Positions 11,105 to 22,625 are shown, counted from the stretch's first letter. The stretch is 64,000 bases of DNA from Camellia lanceoleosa (GCA_025200525.1 CM045762.1:79823893-79887892), one strand, 5' to 3'. Notes: generated by a model from the letters alone, not told the origin. Made by a program: numbers and translations.

Positions 11105-11815
11105 TTTATTCCGAAACACCGGGATACGTCTCTATGTTTCTCCTTCTTTCTGGAATACCGGGATACGTCCCTATGTTTCTCCTTCTTTCTGGAACACTGG
11201 GATACGTCCCTATGTTCCTCTTTTCTCCAACACCACCGAGATACGTCCCTATGTTTCTGCTTCCTTTTCGGAAACCCTGGGATACGTCCCTCAACACGGG
11301 GATACGTCCCTAAACACCGGGATACATCCCTATGCTTCTCCCCTTTGGTTAAGAGCATTTGGAATACGTTCCAATGCTTATATCTTTTCGAAACACTAGG
11401 ATACGTCCCTACGTTTCTCTTTCTCTTTCTGGAACACCGAGATACGTCCCTATGTTTCTCTTTCCTTCTGGAACACCGGGATACGTCCTTATGTTTCTCA
11501 TCCTCTCTGAAACACTGGGATACATCCCTATGTTTCCCTTTACTTTTTCGAAACACCAGGATACGTCCCTATGTTTCTTCCCTTTTCCGAAACACCGGGA
11601 TACGTCCCTATGTTTCTCTCTCTTTCCGAAACATCAGGATACGTCCCTACGTTTCTTCCCTTTTCCGAAACACCAGGATACGTCCCTATGTTTCTCTCTC
11701 TTTCTGAAACACCGTGATATGTCCCTATGTTTCTCCCTCTTTGGTTAAGAGCATTTGGAATACGTTCCAATGCTTATACCTTTCCGAAACACCAGGATAT
11801 GTCCCTATGTTTCTT
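11105..11815 (+). repeat. GGGATACGTCCC minisatellite, about 17 units
   Basis: The tandem unit of about 40-47 bp is GAAACACCGGGATACGTCCC followed by TATGTTTCTC and a TTTCT-rich spacer. GGGA and TCCC are inverted arms around TACG. Two variant units read GGAATACGTTCC near 11360 and 11757. Long open frames cross it in several frames on both strands, giving RDTSLCFS- and GYVPMFL-type repeats. Openness in many frames at once marks it as a repeat artefact rather than a gene. Confidence 0.85.
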
Positions 11816-11994
11816 GCATGATCATAAGTTACGCTCGGCTTTGTGCATTGTTTTTACATTTTTCCCCTGCCTTCGAGGGCATATCTTTATCTGTAGCTTG
11901 TATGCTTTGTCTAAGTCTTCGGCCTTGTCAAAAATGGGTCGTCTCTAGGCTTTGACATTCATTCCCGTCATTTTTATGACTTTCGAGTTCTGTC

Positions 11995-12007
11995 AAAGAG
12001 GGGCAAC
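11995..12007 (+). other. Polypurine tract of element A
   Basis: AAAGAGGGGCAAC ends directly at the TG that opens the 3' LTR, the position where plus-strand priming occurs. Confidence 0.8.
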
Positions 12008-12449
12008 TGTAGACACCACATTTTTTACCGTCCTTAAGACTTGGACGTCATCGTTTGAACACTCGATGATCATCCTTATTCGTGTTCGTCTTGAGTTCTC
12101 GGAGGTTTCGGCTACGCGCCTTGCCTCAAGACTTCTCGACTTGTTTGTTTTGTGTTTGATTTTGCATCAAACACTAGTGTTTTTGCTTTTGAGGGCAAGG
12201 AATGGCTTGTTGGCCACCCCAACACCTCACCGGCCATGGCTTGAGGCCACCGGCCCTATTTTCTTCCCACTGGCCATTGGTGATGGCCGGTCGGCGCTGT
12301 TGGTGGCCGGTTGGCACCGTTGATGGCCAGTCGGTACCTTTGGTGGCCGGTCGGCATCTTTTGTGGTCGGCCGGCCATATTTGTAGGCCGATTGACTCTT
12401 TTTCTGGCCGAGACCACTTCTTGGGGAGGCTTGACCCTTTTGAACCCCC

Positions 12450-12795
12450 TGTTTTAGCTTCTTGAGGAAGCTTGAACCTTTTAAACCGTTGGTTTAGCTT
12501 TTCCAAGAAGCTTGAACCTTTTGAACTCTTGGTTTAGCTTCTCCAAGAAGCTTGAACCTTTTGCACCTTTGGTTTAGCTTCTCCAAGAAGCTTGAACCCT
12601 TTTAGCTTCTCCAAGAAGCTTAAACCCTTGTCTAGCTTCTCCAAGAAGCTTGACCCCTTTGCCTAGCTTCTCCAAGAAGCTTGGCCCTTTTACTCCAAGC
12701 TTCTAAGAGAAGCTTGACCCCTTTGCTTAGCTTCCCTTAGAAGCTTGCCCCTTTGACCCTTTTGCCTTAGCTTCTCCAAGAAGCTTAGGCCTTTT
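12450..12795 (+). repeat. Hairpin minisatellite in the 3' LTR, 10 units
   Basis: The AGCTTCTCCAAGAAGCT hairpin units are the same as in the 5' LTR, with two extra copies. Because the two LTRs are identical at insertion, the count changed after integration. Confidence 0.85.
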
Positions 12796-12804
12796 GCCTT
12801 GCTC

Positions 12805-12812
12805 TATAAATA
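12805..12812 (+). promoter_or_regulatory. TATA box of the 3' LTR
   Basis: TATAAATA with the same flanks as in the 5' LTR. It could drive readout transcription into the downstream MITE and LINE. Confidence 0.65.
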
Positions 12813-15800
12813 GAAGAGCTCCTCTTCCATTTTAAGGGTTCCAAGAAATTTGTCCAAGACAAAAACATATATCTCTCTTGATATCTCTACATCCAAGCCT
12901 CCAAAGTGCTTGGTTCTTGACCCCTTTGCACCCCAACTGCTAAGCACACACCTCCACCATTCATCTAAGATTCTTAGAGGGTCTTGTGGGGGCTCAAGAC
13001 TTGGTTTTGACTCAGAAAAATCTGCTGGAGTGCTGGTTTTGAAGAAGGTCTTCAAGGGTGAGTTTCTAAGCCTTAAATCCCCCGTTTTTGCACACACTTT
13101 TAGCCTATCTTGCATGCTGTTTTGAGCTTAACTTATAACTGAAAAAAATCTTTTTTTTGAGTGCTTTAAATAGTTGTTTAAGGTCACTTTTGTGTTTGGG
13201 GTTGTTTACCCCCTCTTAGGCCTTGTTTGGCCCCATTTTGTGCTATTTTTGGTGAGCTCCGGGACCACCTTGTTTGGGCCTCCTCACCACTGAAATCTTG
13301 AGAGATTGAAGTGGTGATGATGGTGGTTTAAGGTCCTAAGAAGGAGAGGGCCATCCCCTCTCCTTATTGCCTTGTTTACTTGCATTTTTGGCCTTCCAAA
13401 GGAGCCCATACTTGCATGCTTCCAAGCTTTGTTTTAGGCATTTTTCAGTGGGTTTTAGGACCCCCATAAGCCATTTCCAGAGTTTTCTTGGCTATGTTGA
13501 ATGTCCTTCTTGCATGTGTAGAGCAGCCCTCTTATTGGCCTTTCAAAGGAGCTCATCATTTTTGCATGCATTGGCTGTATTTCAGTGGTTATTTGGGATA
13601 TTTTGACATATTTTATTCACTGTTTTTGGCTGGTTTGATGAGTTCTCATACGCTTCATATAGATGTAATGTGAACCATGCTTACTAGCCTATGTTGCATG
13701 TTGTTTTAGCCCTTCATGTTAGCACCTTTTGGCCATGCTTAGAATTGATTTGGTGCATGTTTAGAACTGCCTTGGCTCTATTTTCATGCCTCATGGTCAA
13801 ATGATGCTTGCTTTGCATACCTATAGTGTAACACACTTCACTAGTTTCAATGTTTAAGCCATCCAACATGCTTCGTGTGAGTTGTTGCATCATTTCGGAG
13901 TCATTTTGTATGCTATTTCAGAGCTGGAATATATGCCAATGTGTTCATTGTTTCATCTTTGCCATGCTCTTGGAGAGTTGAGTTTTGTGCCTTAGGCTTG
14001 AGCCCTTGCATTGTGCATGCATGTGTGTGTGTGTGTTTTCATGCCTTTGTTGCATCATTATGGCCACTAATTTTGGTATGCTTGCGAGCTATCCATGTTA
14101 GTTTAAGTCCATCACCGCATGTTGTTGCATGCCATGTTTGTTTACATGTCTAGGTTGCGTGCCTATTGCATATTAGATGCATTGCATAATCATGTTGCAT
14201 TAGCCTTGCTTGCATGCTTAGGTTGCATTACATTGTGCATGCATCCCTTGCCTCTTGATCAAGCATGATAGAGGTTGGGGCCTTTGATGTGTTTTGTGTG
14301 TGCATTTCATTTGATATTGAAGTTGCACACTTGGCTCTTGGGCCATCATGCATTGAAATGTGTGATTGATGGCCCGAGGGTCGAGAGCCATACTCCCTTG
14401 AGTCCATAACATGATAAAGGAGTGTGGTTGGTGCATACATTGCTTGAAATGCATTGCCATGCCTTGTTTTGCCCTCTGCTGCTGTCAAAACAGGATTCTG
14501 CAGGAAGCTTTGGCCGGCCGGCCATCTGCAGTGCCGACCGGCCATCCATCAGTGGCCGATAGCTTAATCAGTGGCCGGTGAGCATTCCCCATGGCCGGTG
14601 GCCATTCTTCTCAGCCGGTGGTGTTCCACAGTGTCCATAGAGTGCTCCCTGGGACTTGTGCAATTTTCAGAGGAGCAGAGCAGGGAAAACAGAGGCAAAC
14701 TTGTGCATGGCGTTAGATTTCCGAGCAAACCCGAGCACGCGCGCATTGTACCCTCTTCCCGAGGCCTTTACTGCTTTCTTAGCTTAGTTAATTTGCTTAA
14801 TTAATTAGGTGGCCTATAATAATTAATTAGCTTGTAGGTTAATTAATTTGTATTATTCTTTTGGTCCCTCCGAGCGAGGGCGAATTTGTAATAAGTGTGG
14901 GTGCGTATGTGCATGTCTTCCAACCCCCACTTCTTTCTCCCTTTTACTTACTTGCTTTTGATGGTTAGTATTAGGACATATTTAAATTAGCATACCTTAT
15001 GTTATGCATGCGTGCATTCATACATTTGTCTTGCATGCATCGGGCTCGGCGCATCATGCTAATTGCATTGTATTTCAATTCCAAATTGAATACGTGTTAT
15101 CTATTGCATTTCACATGCCATGTTTAGGATAGCCGAGCCTGTCTAGATTGCATCTTTGCATGTGTTGCATTAGCCATTTTAAACATGAACTAGGATCATG
15201 CATATGATTACTAACTAGTTTCTGTTTTGGCTTGGAGTATTCGGTAAGCATTTATGTTTTAGCATGCCATGATAGCATGCTTACCATGAGGCTATATGCT
15301 TACGTGTTATAACTGCCTGAATGCCTGTAGGTGAAGGTTGGGTTACTTAAATTGGAACAATGCATTGAATGCAAGTTTTAAGCCCACTAAATAGTGGCAA
15401 AACCATCTTTTTTAAGCCCACTTGAGGGTGGCAAAAATCTGCATTTTAGCCTACTTGCGAGTAGCAAACCATTTTTAAAACAAACATGCAATGTTTTGTT
15501 CCAATTTGAGTGATCTAGTCTATACTTGTTTTGCTGTGCGCATCACATAGTAAATCTAGGCTAATAACCGGAATAAGAACGCATAATGTTTTCAAAACAA
15601 GATATCATGGTTAGTAGAGGCCGATCTTCGAATCGGGCGAGAGGGGGTGCTCATAGCTGACCTTCTCCAATCGTACCCAAGTTTCCGAGCCGAGGCAACT
15701 TTGGTGATGACGGACACGTGGCCTTTGGCACCAAGTCAGGGTTTCCTAAATTTCCCCAAAATAAAATATTTAGGTGGCGACTCTGTATCTGGCAAAGCAG

Positions 15801-15940
15801 TCCATGTTTGGCACTTCTTTTCTAAAAATTTGTTTTTTCTCAAAACGATTTGCCGGATTTGGACTTTTTGGTTCAAATTGAGAACCGTGACAAAACGAGT
15901 CCGAACTATGGTAGCATAAGTCCCTCGGGGCGCGTCCACA

Positions 15941-16060
15941 CTATTTTAGCCAAAAAGTCAAAAAGTTACTAAAAGTTGTCACATCACCTCTCTACTTTTC
16001 TGCACATCTTTTCATAAAAAGCCAAAAAATTACTAAAATAGCTTGTTCCCAAACGAGGCC
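15941..16060. mobile_element. Right part of the Tourist-like MITE interrupted by element A
   Basis: It starts with CTATT, the duplicated target, and continues CTATTTTAGCC into GTCAAAAAGTTAC. It ends CCCAAACGAGGCC, the inverted partner of the sequence at 1118. CTATTTTAG and CTAAAATAG form an inner inverted pair. The joined MITE would be about 140 bp. Confidence 0.7.
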
Positions 16061-16554
16061 TGAGTATCTGAATATATTTCATTTGTTCGGCACTAAATAT
16101 CCGAATAAACTTCATAGGTTTGGAATTAAGTTTTTGGACGTATAGTAGGTATTAGACTTGAGGTGTAGCAAGTAGAATTTCTAAAGTTTTTTTTTTTATT
16201 TTTTTTATTTTAAAGGCTATAAGAGGTATTATTTGGGGTGTCTAAACAAATAAATAAATATTTAAATTTTAAATTGGGGTGTTCTAAGTAATAGGGTGCC
16301 CAACCTAATTTTTGGGATGCACTTAGAATTACCCTTTTTTAGGTAAGCGTTGTAAAAGAAATAGTTATTGAAGCAACACTTAGATACTTGCAACGAAGAA
16401 GAGGTTGGTGGTTCAACACATAAACGTTTTGAATTATTAACCAATTCTTAGCATACAATAAGCATTTTGGGAGAATTATTTCATGAAGGAAAAAAAATCT
16501 AACAAGTTTTTTTTATTTATTTATTTTATAATTGAAAGTTTTGAATTATTAAGT
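16061..16554. other. AT-rich intergenic DNA
   Basis: I see no gene. A poly(T) run is present near 16185-16210. Confidence 0.4.
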
Positions 16555-16565
16555 AGATCTCAGAA

Positions 16566-16887
16566 CGATGTTCAACCTTCATCTTGTGGTTCTTGGGATT
16601 GGAGGAGTATTTTGTGAGGAAGGGGAATTGATTAAAAAGGGTCTTTTCTGGTGTGTTGGAAATGGACAGTTTATTGATCCTTTTGAAGATAATTGGATTC
16701 CAATTGTTCGGAATAGTTTTATAGGTCAAGCGGTGGGCAGGTTTTTCTTGTCTCTTCGGGTGCATCATTTGATCAATTTCGTTACCAAGGAATAGAGAAG
16801 GGATTTGGTTCAGTTACTTTTTCCACAAAATTTTGCTGCGCATATTCTCCTTATGCCTATTTCTGAAACGGAGTTCTCTGATAAGGT
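16566..16887 (+). pseudogene. LINE ORF2 fragment, post-RT region
   Basis: The frame from 16568 includes KGLFWCVGNGQFIDPFEDNW, the W-VGNG-(S/F)I-...-D-WIP pattern just downstream of the RT domain of plant LINEs. The frame hits a stop near 16793. Similarity continues (LLFPQNFAAHILLMPIS) to SDKVV, where the copia LTR cuts in. Confidence 0.75.
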
Positions 16888-19771
16888 TGTATGACAATAT
16901 TGGTATTTTTTCATAATAATACAAGAAAAATATATAAAATATATAAAATATAAATGACAAAACAATTTTTTTTATTAAAGGATGAAATACATAATAAACA
17001 ACACAACTAAATACAAAAATGAATTACATTACATTACTAATAGAACAAATTATTAACATGGATAACTAAAAATTAGAACTCATCTTTATAAACTAAATAT
17101 TGAAAAATTTAAAAACAAATAATAAGAAAAGAAGCAAACCGAAGCCTGTACTAGACATTTTCCTTAAAATAGATTCATCGCCTCTCGATGGATGCTGAAG
17201 GTACGCTGATGTCTGTCTCCCAATATACGATGGTTGAAACCAGTTAATGCAGAAGCACATTCTAAATAGCTTCGGCGAACTTGACAATGGATGCACTCTC
17301 TCTAACAAAAACCAAAAAAAGGGCTAGCAAAAGAAGATAGGACAAAAAAATTTTTGGTGTAAAAAACCATCTCCAACTTTTTATCTCAAAATACTATCTC
17401 CATTTTCCATCAAAAATCTCTCCAAAATTATTTTACCAAGTTGGAATGGAAATGCCTCTATTTATACAAGTAGAGGAATCCCTAGCCATAAAGGTTATAC
17501 ATCAATAGGGCCATCAAATACCATTAACCAAGGCCATCAACTCTAGTTATTAGGACTAGAGTTACAAAAGTTGAAAACCTATGGCCACTAATATGGTCAT
17601 CAACTCTATCATCAAAAGCTGAGAATTACAAAACCTTATATTTCTCATGTGCTTAATATATACAAATAAATATGTATATAATGATGTTTGAATAAACCAA
17701 CTAGATGGATCACAAAATGGATACTAATGTTAGGTCACAACTCGATCCAAACCCAATTCTCAAACATATGCACAAGTTAAGCCCAACACAACATGGCTTA
17801 GCCTAAGACCAAACCTAGCACATGCACAAGCACAAGCACAAGTCTAGGCCTAGTCCAGACTAAGACTAAGTCCAAATCTAAGCCAACTTTTATTGATGTC
17901 CACTTTATGAGACAATTCTCATTCACAACTTAATGGTTTCGGCCCATCATTTTTATATTGTAATCTTCTCACTTGAAAGAATGCAAAATCATTCAAACCC
18001 ACCTGAACTGATGGCTGTGTCCTACTTTAATTTCGAATTAAAGTTACCGAAAAACTATTATTTTCCAACAATCCCGCATATGAATAAAATTGGCCGAATA
18101 AAGAAAAATGGACAATGCTTAACAACAAAGACTCGAAGAGATAGCACATAGAATAACCCTGCATCAAAAAAGGTAGTTGTTGGCCTTAAACCTTTCATCG
18201 TGAAAGCCTATCGGATTTACTGTCTGACCAGTGAACGTGATGTCTTGAAATGTTTTGTTGTTTGTATAAACCAAGACAATAGACCTCACACAGGAATCAC
18301 TCCAACCATTGTTCTTGTTCTCACTAGTGTGTCCGATTTAGCGCTGGAACAATAGCCTAGTTTAGTGAGTGTTTTTAAAGAATTCGGCCTTGTCAATTCT
18401 TAAAGAAGCGGCCCCACTTCACACTCACATAGGTGACCTACATAAGGCATCTCGTTATATTACGGTTGACTATTCACAACACTTAGATTATTAAAAGGAT
18501 CAGATTAATCTTCTACTCCATAGGGTATTGCTGTATAAAGGAATGGGCATGAGGATTGACCTCCACAGTGACTCGTCCGTTACACGCAATTAGGTTGTTC
18601 CTTTGAACCTAGATCTTGGGATTTCCAGTCAACTAGGTTGGTTTTTCCATTCTGATAACATTCGCTAAAGGCCTTAACCCCATTCCTCTTGACGACTTCT
18701 TACTAACTCTCGATTTAACCCGTAGGTTAACGGATCCATAATATTGTCCTTAAACTGCATATAGCCTATAGTGACAACACACAAGAGTAGTCGTCGTATG
18801 AAATTATGTTTTTGACAAAGTGTCTAACCTTCCATTATACTTATTATTTTGTGCCCTACCAATACTTGATCGGTTGTCGCAAAGTATACAAAATTACTAG
18901 TATAAGTCTTAATCAATATGGAGTATCTTCAAGAAAATGGCAAAACCCTTCAGCTATTTCAGTAGCTTTATCTAAATCACTGAATTCCGATTCCATCATT
19001 GATCTCATAATACACATTTTCTTGGAAGATTCCCAAGACAAAATTACACCTCCAAAAGAAAAAACAAATCCACTAATGGATTTGTAGTCTTTATATCAGA
19101 TATCCAGGTGACGTCACTGTATCCTTCTAGTACGACTAGATATATGTATATAATGATGTTTGAATAAACCAACTAGATGAATCACAAAATGTATACTAAT
19201 GTTGAGTTACAACCCAATCCAAGCCCCAATTCTTAAACACATGCACAAGCTAAGCCAAACACAACATGGCTTAGCTCAAACTCAAAATTAAGTCTAAGTC
19301 CAAGTCCAAGACCAAACCTAGCACATGCACAAGTACAAACACAAGCCTAGGCCTAGTCTAAACTAAGGGTTGGTTTGGGATGTTTTAAGAAAGTGTACTT
19401 TTTGACTTATTAGCTTATATGGGTTGGGTTTGGGTTGAGTTTGATGTGATATGTTAGAGAGATGATGTGATTTAAATAAAATGATGCGACTTAAATAGGA
19501 TAGTGACTTTTTGACTTTTTATATTATTTAGGTCATGCCAAACTTGGCCTAAGACTAAGTCCAAATCGAAACCCGACTTTTATTGATGCCCACTTTATAA
19601 GACAATTCTCATTCACATCTAAATGGTTTCGGCTCATCATTTTTATATTGTAATCTTTTCACTTGAGAGAATACAAAATCGCTCAGACCCACCTCAACTA
19701 GTGATTGGGTCCCACTTTAATGTCGAATTATGTCGAATTAAAGTTGCCGAAAAACATATTATTTTCCAACA
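16888..19771 (-). mobile_element. Rearranged Ty1/copia remnant nested in the LINE
   Basis: On the plus strand the left LTR spans 16888-18070 (TGTATGACAA...TTTTCCAACA). The internal remnant is 18071-19140, and a partial right LTR is 19141-19771, ending in the same CCAACA. The sense strand is minus: ATGCGGGAT abuts the LTR as a purine tract. The internal part retains only a stretch matching the RNase H end of copia pol (about 18950-19100), so most of gag-pol and the outer part of the right LTR are deleted. The junction near 19141 falls in ATATATGTATATAA, which is also present inside the left LTR. The LTR ends and purine tract resemble those of the intact copia at 21354. Confidence 0.75.
19367..19549. 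mobile_element. Tourist-like MITE inside the copia LTR
   Basis: This 183-bp insertion is absent from the equivalent point of the left LTR (near 17862). Its termini GGGTTGGTTTGGGATG and (inverted) GGCCAAGTTTGGCATG are imperfect repeats. TAA flanks both sides, as in PIF/Harbinger insertions. Confidence 0.8.
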
Positions 19772-20780
19772 GGAAATTCTCTAAAACTGGGCGGTATACT
19801 GTTAAGTCTTGTTATTTTTGTTTAGCGGGCAAGAGTCTTGCCATGCGAAGTGACTGTTCAACTGGACTTTGTACTTTCTGGAAGCAATTATTGAATCTTC
19901 ATGTGCCAACGAAGTGGATTCTCTTTATTTGGAAATTGATGCATAGAATCTTACCTGTTCGGCTTACATAGAGAAGTAGAGGGGTGAATTTGTTCCGACT
20001 ATGTCCAAGATGTTTGCAAGAAGATGAATCTTTAAAACATCTTTGTTTTCAATGTCCAATCTCGAAATATGTTTGGAGAGGGTCTCAAATAGGATTACAC
20101 TTTGAGAGGGGCATACCTCAGTCAGTTCGGATTGGTTGGTTGGATGGTTTACACAGGCTCTAGATGAATTGGCTGTCATTGAGGCTATTAAGATTTTGTG
20201 GGGTATTTGGTTATGTCGCAACAGAGCTACGTTTGAGCATGTTAATTCTGATCCTGGGGAAGCACTAACGCTGATCGACTCCTTGATTCTGGAAAGGAAA
20301 CCTTTAAATACAAATTCTTTTCTGTGGCATGAACCGTTTATATCTTAAGGTCAGGTTGCCAAATTGCATCATTTCACAATTACTAAAAACTTCTCCTGAT
20401 CTCTTCATTTTTATTTTGATAAATTTTTCATTGATGAGGCATGGAACAAGCAATCTCTTCGAGAAGGTGCGGCGCAGGTTGGGGTGGATCACCAAGGGCA
20501 GGTTCTTATTAAGCTACGGTACTCGAGCTTGCTGGGAAGTAGTCAAATGGTGTGCTCTCGGCGGAATAAAAGCTCTTACGGGGCTTACTGATTGTCCAGA
20601 GCTAGTTCAACAGCTTAATGGATCTTATGAGATTACTTGGGATATTATGTATTTAATTAAGGACATTAAAGCTATGTCTTGTTGTTTTGATTATCTAAGA
20701 GTTGTTAAGGTCCCTAGATCTTTTGTTGCTGCTGCACACATGGAAGCCAAAGGTGCTGCAGGGTAATGGTTGTTATTTCT
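19772..20780 (+). pseudogene. LINE ORF2 C-terminus: zf-RVT and RNase H
   Basis: KFSKTGRYTVKS opens a zf-RVT-like region (19772-20110). It has the W-K-L-L...P-K-W, HRILP and CPRCLQEDESLKHLC patterns. An RNase H-like region follows (about 20330-20765), ending VPRSFVAAAHMEAKGAAG before a stop. Reading frame changes occur near 20130 and 20350, and stops such as the TAG near 19969 break it. It would encode the C-terminal enzyme module of a plant LINE but is inactive. Confidence 0.75.
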
Positions 20781-20811
20781 TATATATATATATATATCTG
20801 TTCTTCTTCCT

Positions 20812-20812
<1 letters not shown>

Positions 20813-20852
<40 letters not shown>
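20813..20852 (+). repeat. Poly(A) tail of the LINE
   Basis: Forty consecutive A follow TTCTTCTTCCTC. The 3' target duplication begins three bases later. Confidence 0.9.
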
Positions 20853-20854
<2 letters not shown>

Positions 20855-20884
20855 AGATCTCAGAATATAATTGATTACATTATT

Positions 20885-21050
20885 GTTTTAAGCATTCAAA
20901 AATGTTAGACACCTCAAAAATTATACCAAAAGTTCAACTAAATGTCTCACATGTGAGATTCACATGGGATCCATATTGTGTGTATCCCACAGACATTTGG
21001 TAGAAATTTTGGTAGAATTTTTTGAGGCCTCTAGCATTACTCTTAAACAT
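20885..21050. mobile_element. Foldback MITE
   Basis: AATGTTAGACACCTCAAAAA at 20901 pairs with the inverted AATGCTAGAGGCCTCAAAAA ending near 21037. The arms run about 50 bp and include ACCAAA...ACTAAATGTC. It is non-coding. Confidence 0.75.
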
Positions 21051-21353
21051 TTTATTAGTTAATAAAACATACTAATTAAAAAGCTGACAGATCATTTGAA
21101 TTTTTTTGTTTTTTTTTTTTAATCAACAAAGAAAAATTTCATCAAAAAGATGAAATTGAAGATATAAGAAGATGACATACATCGAGAGATTCAAAAAGTA
21201 CAAATGCTCCTACTATTGCTACTCGCATCCATACAACTAACCCCTCAACCTCACAATTTTTTTTTATAAAAAAGTCGACAAAACAAGAAAATATAAAAAG
21301 TTGAGAAGGATTTGCCCACACAAACCAAAACAAATGAAGTGAGATGTACTAGT
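21051..21353. other. Intergenic DNA with a possible antisense retroposon end
   Basis: A poly(T) run near 21103-21120 is followed by AATCAACAAAGAAAAATTTC. This looks like the reverse complement of a LINE or SINE 3' end. No target duplication was found. Confidence 0.35.
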
Positions 21354-22625
21354 TGTTGGGCAATCTTCACTGTATTTAAAAGATTTTAATTCTATTGTGT
21401 ACAAAACAACAATTAGAATTAAAGAAATAAAGAAAATGAAAGAATATGTTTGATTACAAAAATCAAACTCGAAATAAAAATAAATAAATAAATAAATAAA
21501 TAACAGATTTTATTTTGTTACAAAAACAAAATTAAAATCTGATAAAATAAACAAATTAAAAACCAGAATAAAATTAAACAACTTACTTGGTTAATTTCTT
21601 TGAATTACTTTTCTGATCAAGTCCAGTGTTTAACACTGTGTCCTTAAGACAGATTCGTCCTCTCCACGGTGCTTTCAGAATTTGGACGTCTATCTCCCAG
21701 GATGAAATGATCTTACCACAAACAATAGCAGCACTACAAATTGTTTGCCTTACGAACACACTAAGTGTTTACACTCTTTCTTTCAGAAATAAAATGCAGC
21801 AAGATGAAGAATAGAATTAGCAGAGGTGAAATACGAAATTTCTGAATGAATTACATCAAATGAGGGTGGTCCTATTTATAGATGTTGAAGGTGACTCTTG
21901 GTTTTGAATTGAACAGGTATGATACCTGTTGGTTTTGAATTTGAATCTGTTTATAATTCAAACAGATAGCAAAAAACAGGAAGGGCCCTGTTTGGGTGTG
22001 CGTTAATACCAAACTAGTTTATTTCGGGAAGGGCCCTGTTTGGATGAACATTAAATCCAAACTAGTTTAATTCTGTTTGAAACCGGGAAGGGCCCTGTTT
22101 GGATGAACACTAAATCCAAACCAGTTTATTTGAATTAAATTCAAATGTTTTTGGCCCAAAAAGATTAGTATTGGGCCGAACAAGCCCAACCCAACCTCAC
22201 ACCCGCGCCCGGACGGCGGCGGCGCGCGTGTGGTGATTTTTGGGTCCAATGGGTCTAGCCCATTTTGCCCATAACCTCTCCCTCTAAAACACTTGGGTAC
22301 CCCTTGGGGCACACCCCAAGTACCAAACCCATGCCTTATAAACCCTTTCAAAACCTCCCACCAAATCAATGTGGGACAAGCTATATTCAAACCTTTAAGG
22401 AATTTCCACCAAAACTCCATTTCCATGGAGCATACTTTGGCTTCAATTTCCCATTCACTCGGTAATGGTTTTGAGCAACCAAATATACCACGTGAATCAC
22501 AACGCGGCATAGAACGCGTTACCACTTTGACCCGTGTAAATCGATGCACGGGGCCCACCTAAAAATTAGACCAAACTTAGGAAAAAATTCTGGTTTTACC
22601 CAGAATTTTATAACCATTTCCAACA
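21354..22625 (-). repeat. 3' LTR of the copia element
   Basis: It ends CCATTTCCAACA on the plus strand. An (ATAA)n run near 21478-21502 is longer than in the other LTR. A GC-rich patch at 22202-22231 differs sharply from the partner copy. GGGAAGGGCCCTGTTTGG-type units repeat three times (21982-22102). Confidence 0.9.

Larger units (their letters stand above)
1142..15940 (+). mobile_element. Element A: complete non-autonomous giant-LTR Ty3/gypsy-like retrotransposon
   Basis: Two long direct repeats (1142-4998 and 12008-15940) start TGTAGACACC and end CGTCCACA. CTATT lies immediately outside both ends (1137-1141 and 15941-15945), a 5-bp target site duplication. A tRNA-like primer binding site follows the 5' LTR and a purine tract AAAGAGGGGCAAC precedes the 3' LTR. 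The internal 7 kb holds only a decayed gag of the Ty3/gypsy type. I find no protease, reverse transcriptase, RNase H or integrase. The structure fits a large retrotransposon derivative of the Tat/Ogre-like group that depends on proteins supplied by a partner. The clade assignment is inference from gag and untranslated motifs. Confidence 0.9.
12008..15940 (+). repeat. 3' LTR of element A (3,933 bp)
   Basis: It starts TGTAGACACCACA and ends CGCGTCCACA, followed by the target duplication CTATT. It differs from the 5' LTR by scattered substitutions, ten rather than eight hairpin units, and a short deletion near 15265. TATAAATA is at 12805-12812. Confidence 0.92.
16566..20852 (+). mobile_element. 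5'-truncated LINE split by a copia remnant
   Basis: AGATCTCAGAA lies at 16555-16565 and again at 20855-20865, an 11-bp target duplication. The 3' end is a run of 40 A at 20813-20852. The coding remains lie in two parts, 16566-16887 and 19772-20780, separated by a foreign LTR insertion. Only the region after the reverse transcriptase core is present, so this was a 5'-truncated copy, as is usual for target-primed reverse transcription. Confidence 0.85.

Noticed and set aside
10841..11748. Long open reading frames (up to 288 codons) with repeated RDTSLCFS or GYVPMFL units
   Set aside because: The underlying DNA is a minisatellite open in several frames on both strands. The frame order shifts between units and no protein family is matched.
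10868..11815. Spaced-repeat arrays considered as CRISPR
   Set aside because: Unit spacing is irregular, the spacers are similar to one another, there are no cas genes, and the host is a plant.
22067..22562. Open frames of 89-165 codons in the copia LTRs, duplicated at 28278-28779
   Set aside because: They are within untranslated LTR sequence. One frame changes at the GC-rich patch, and no domain is recognisable.
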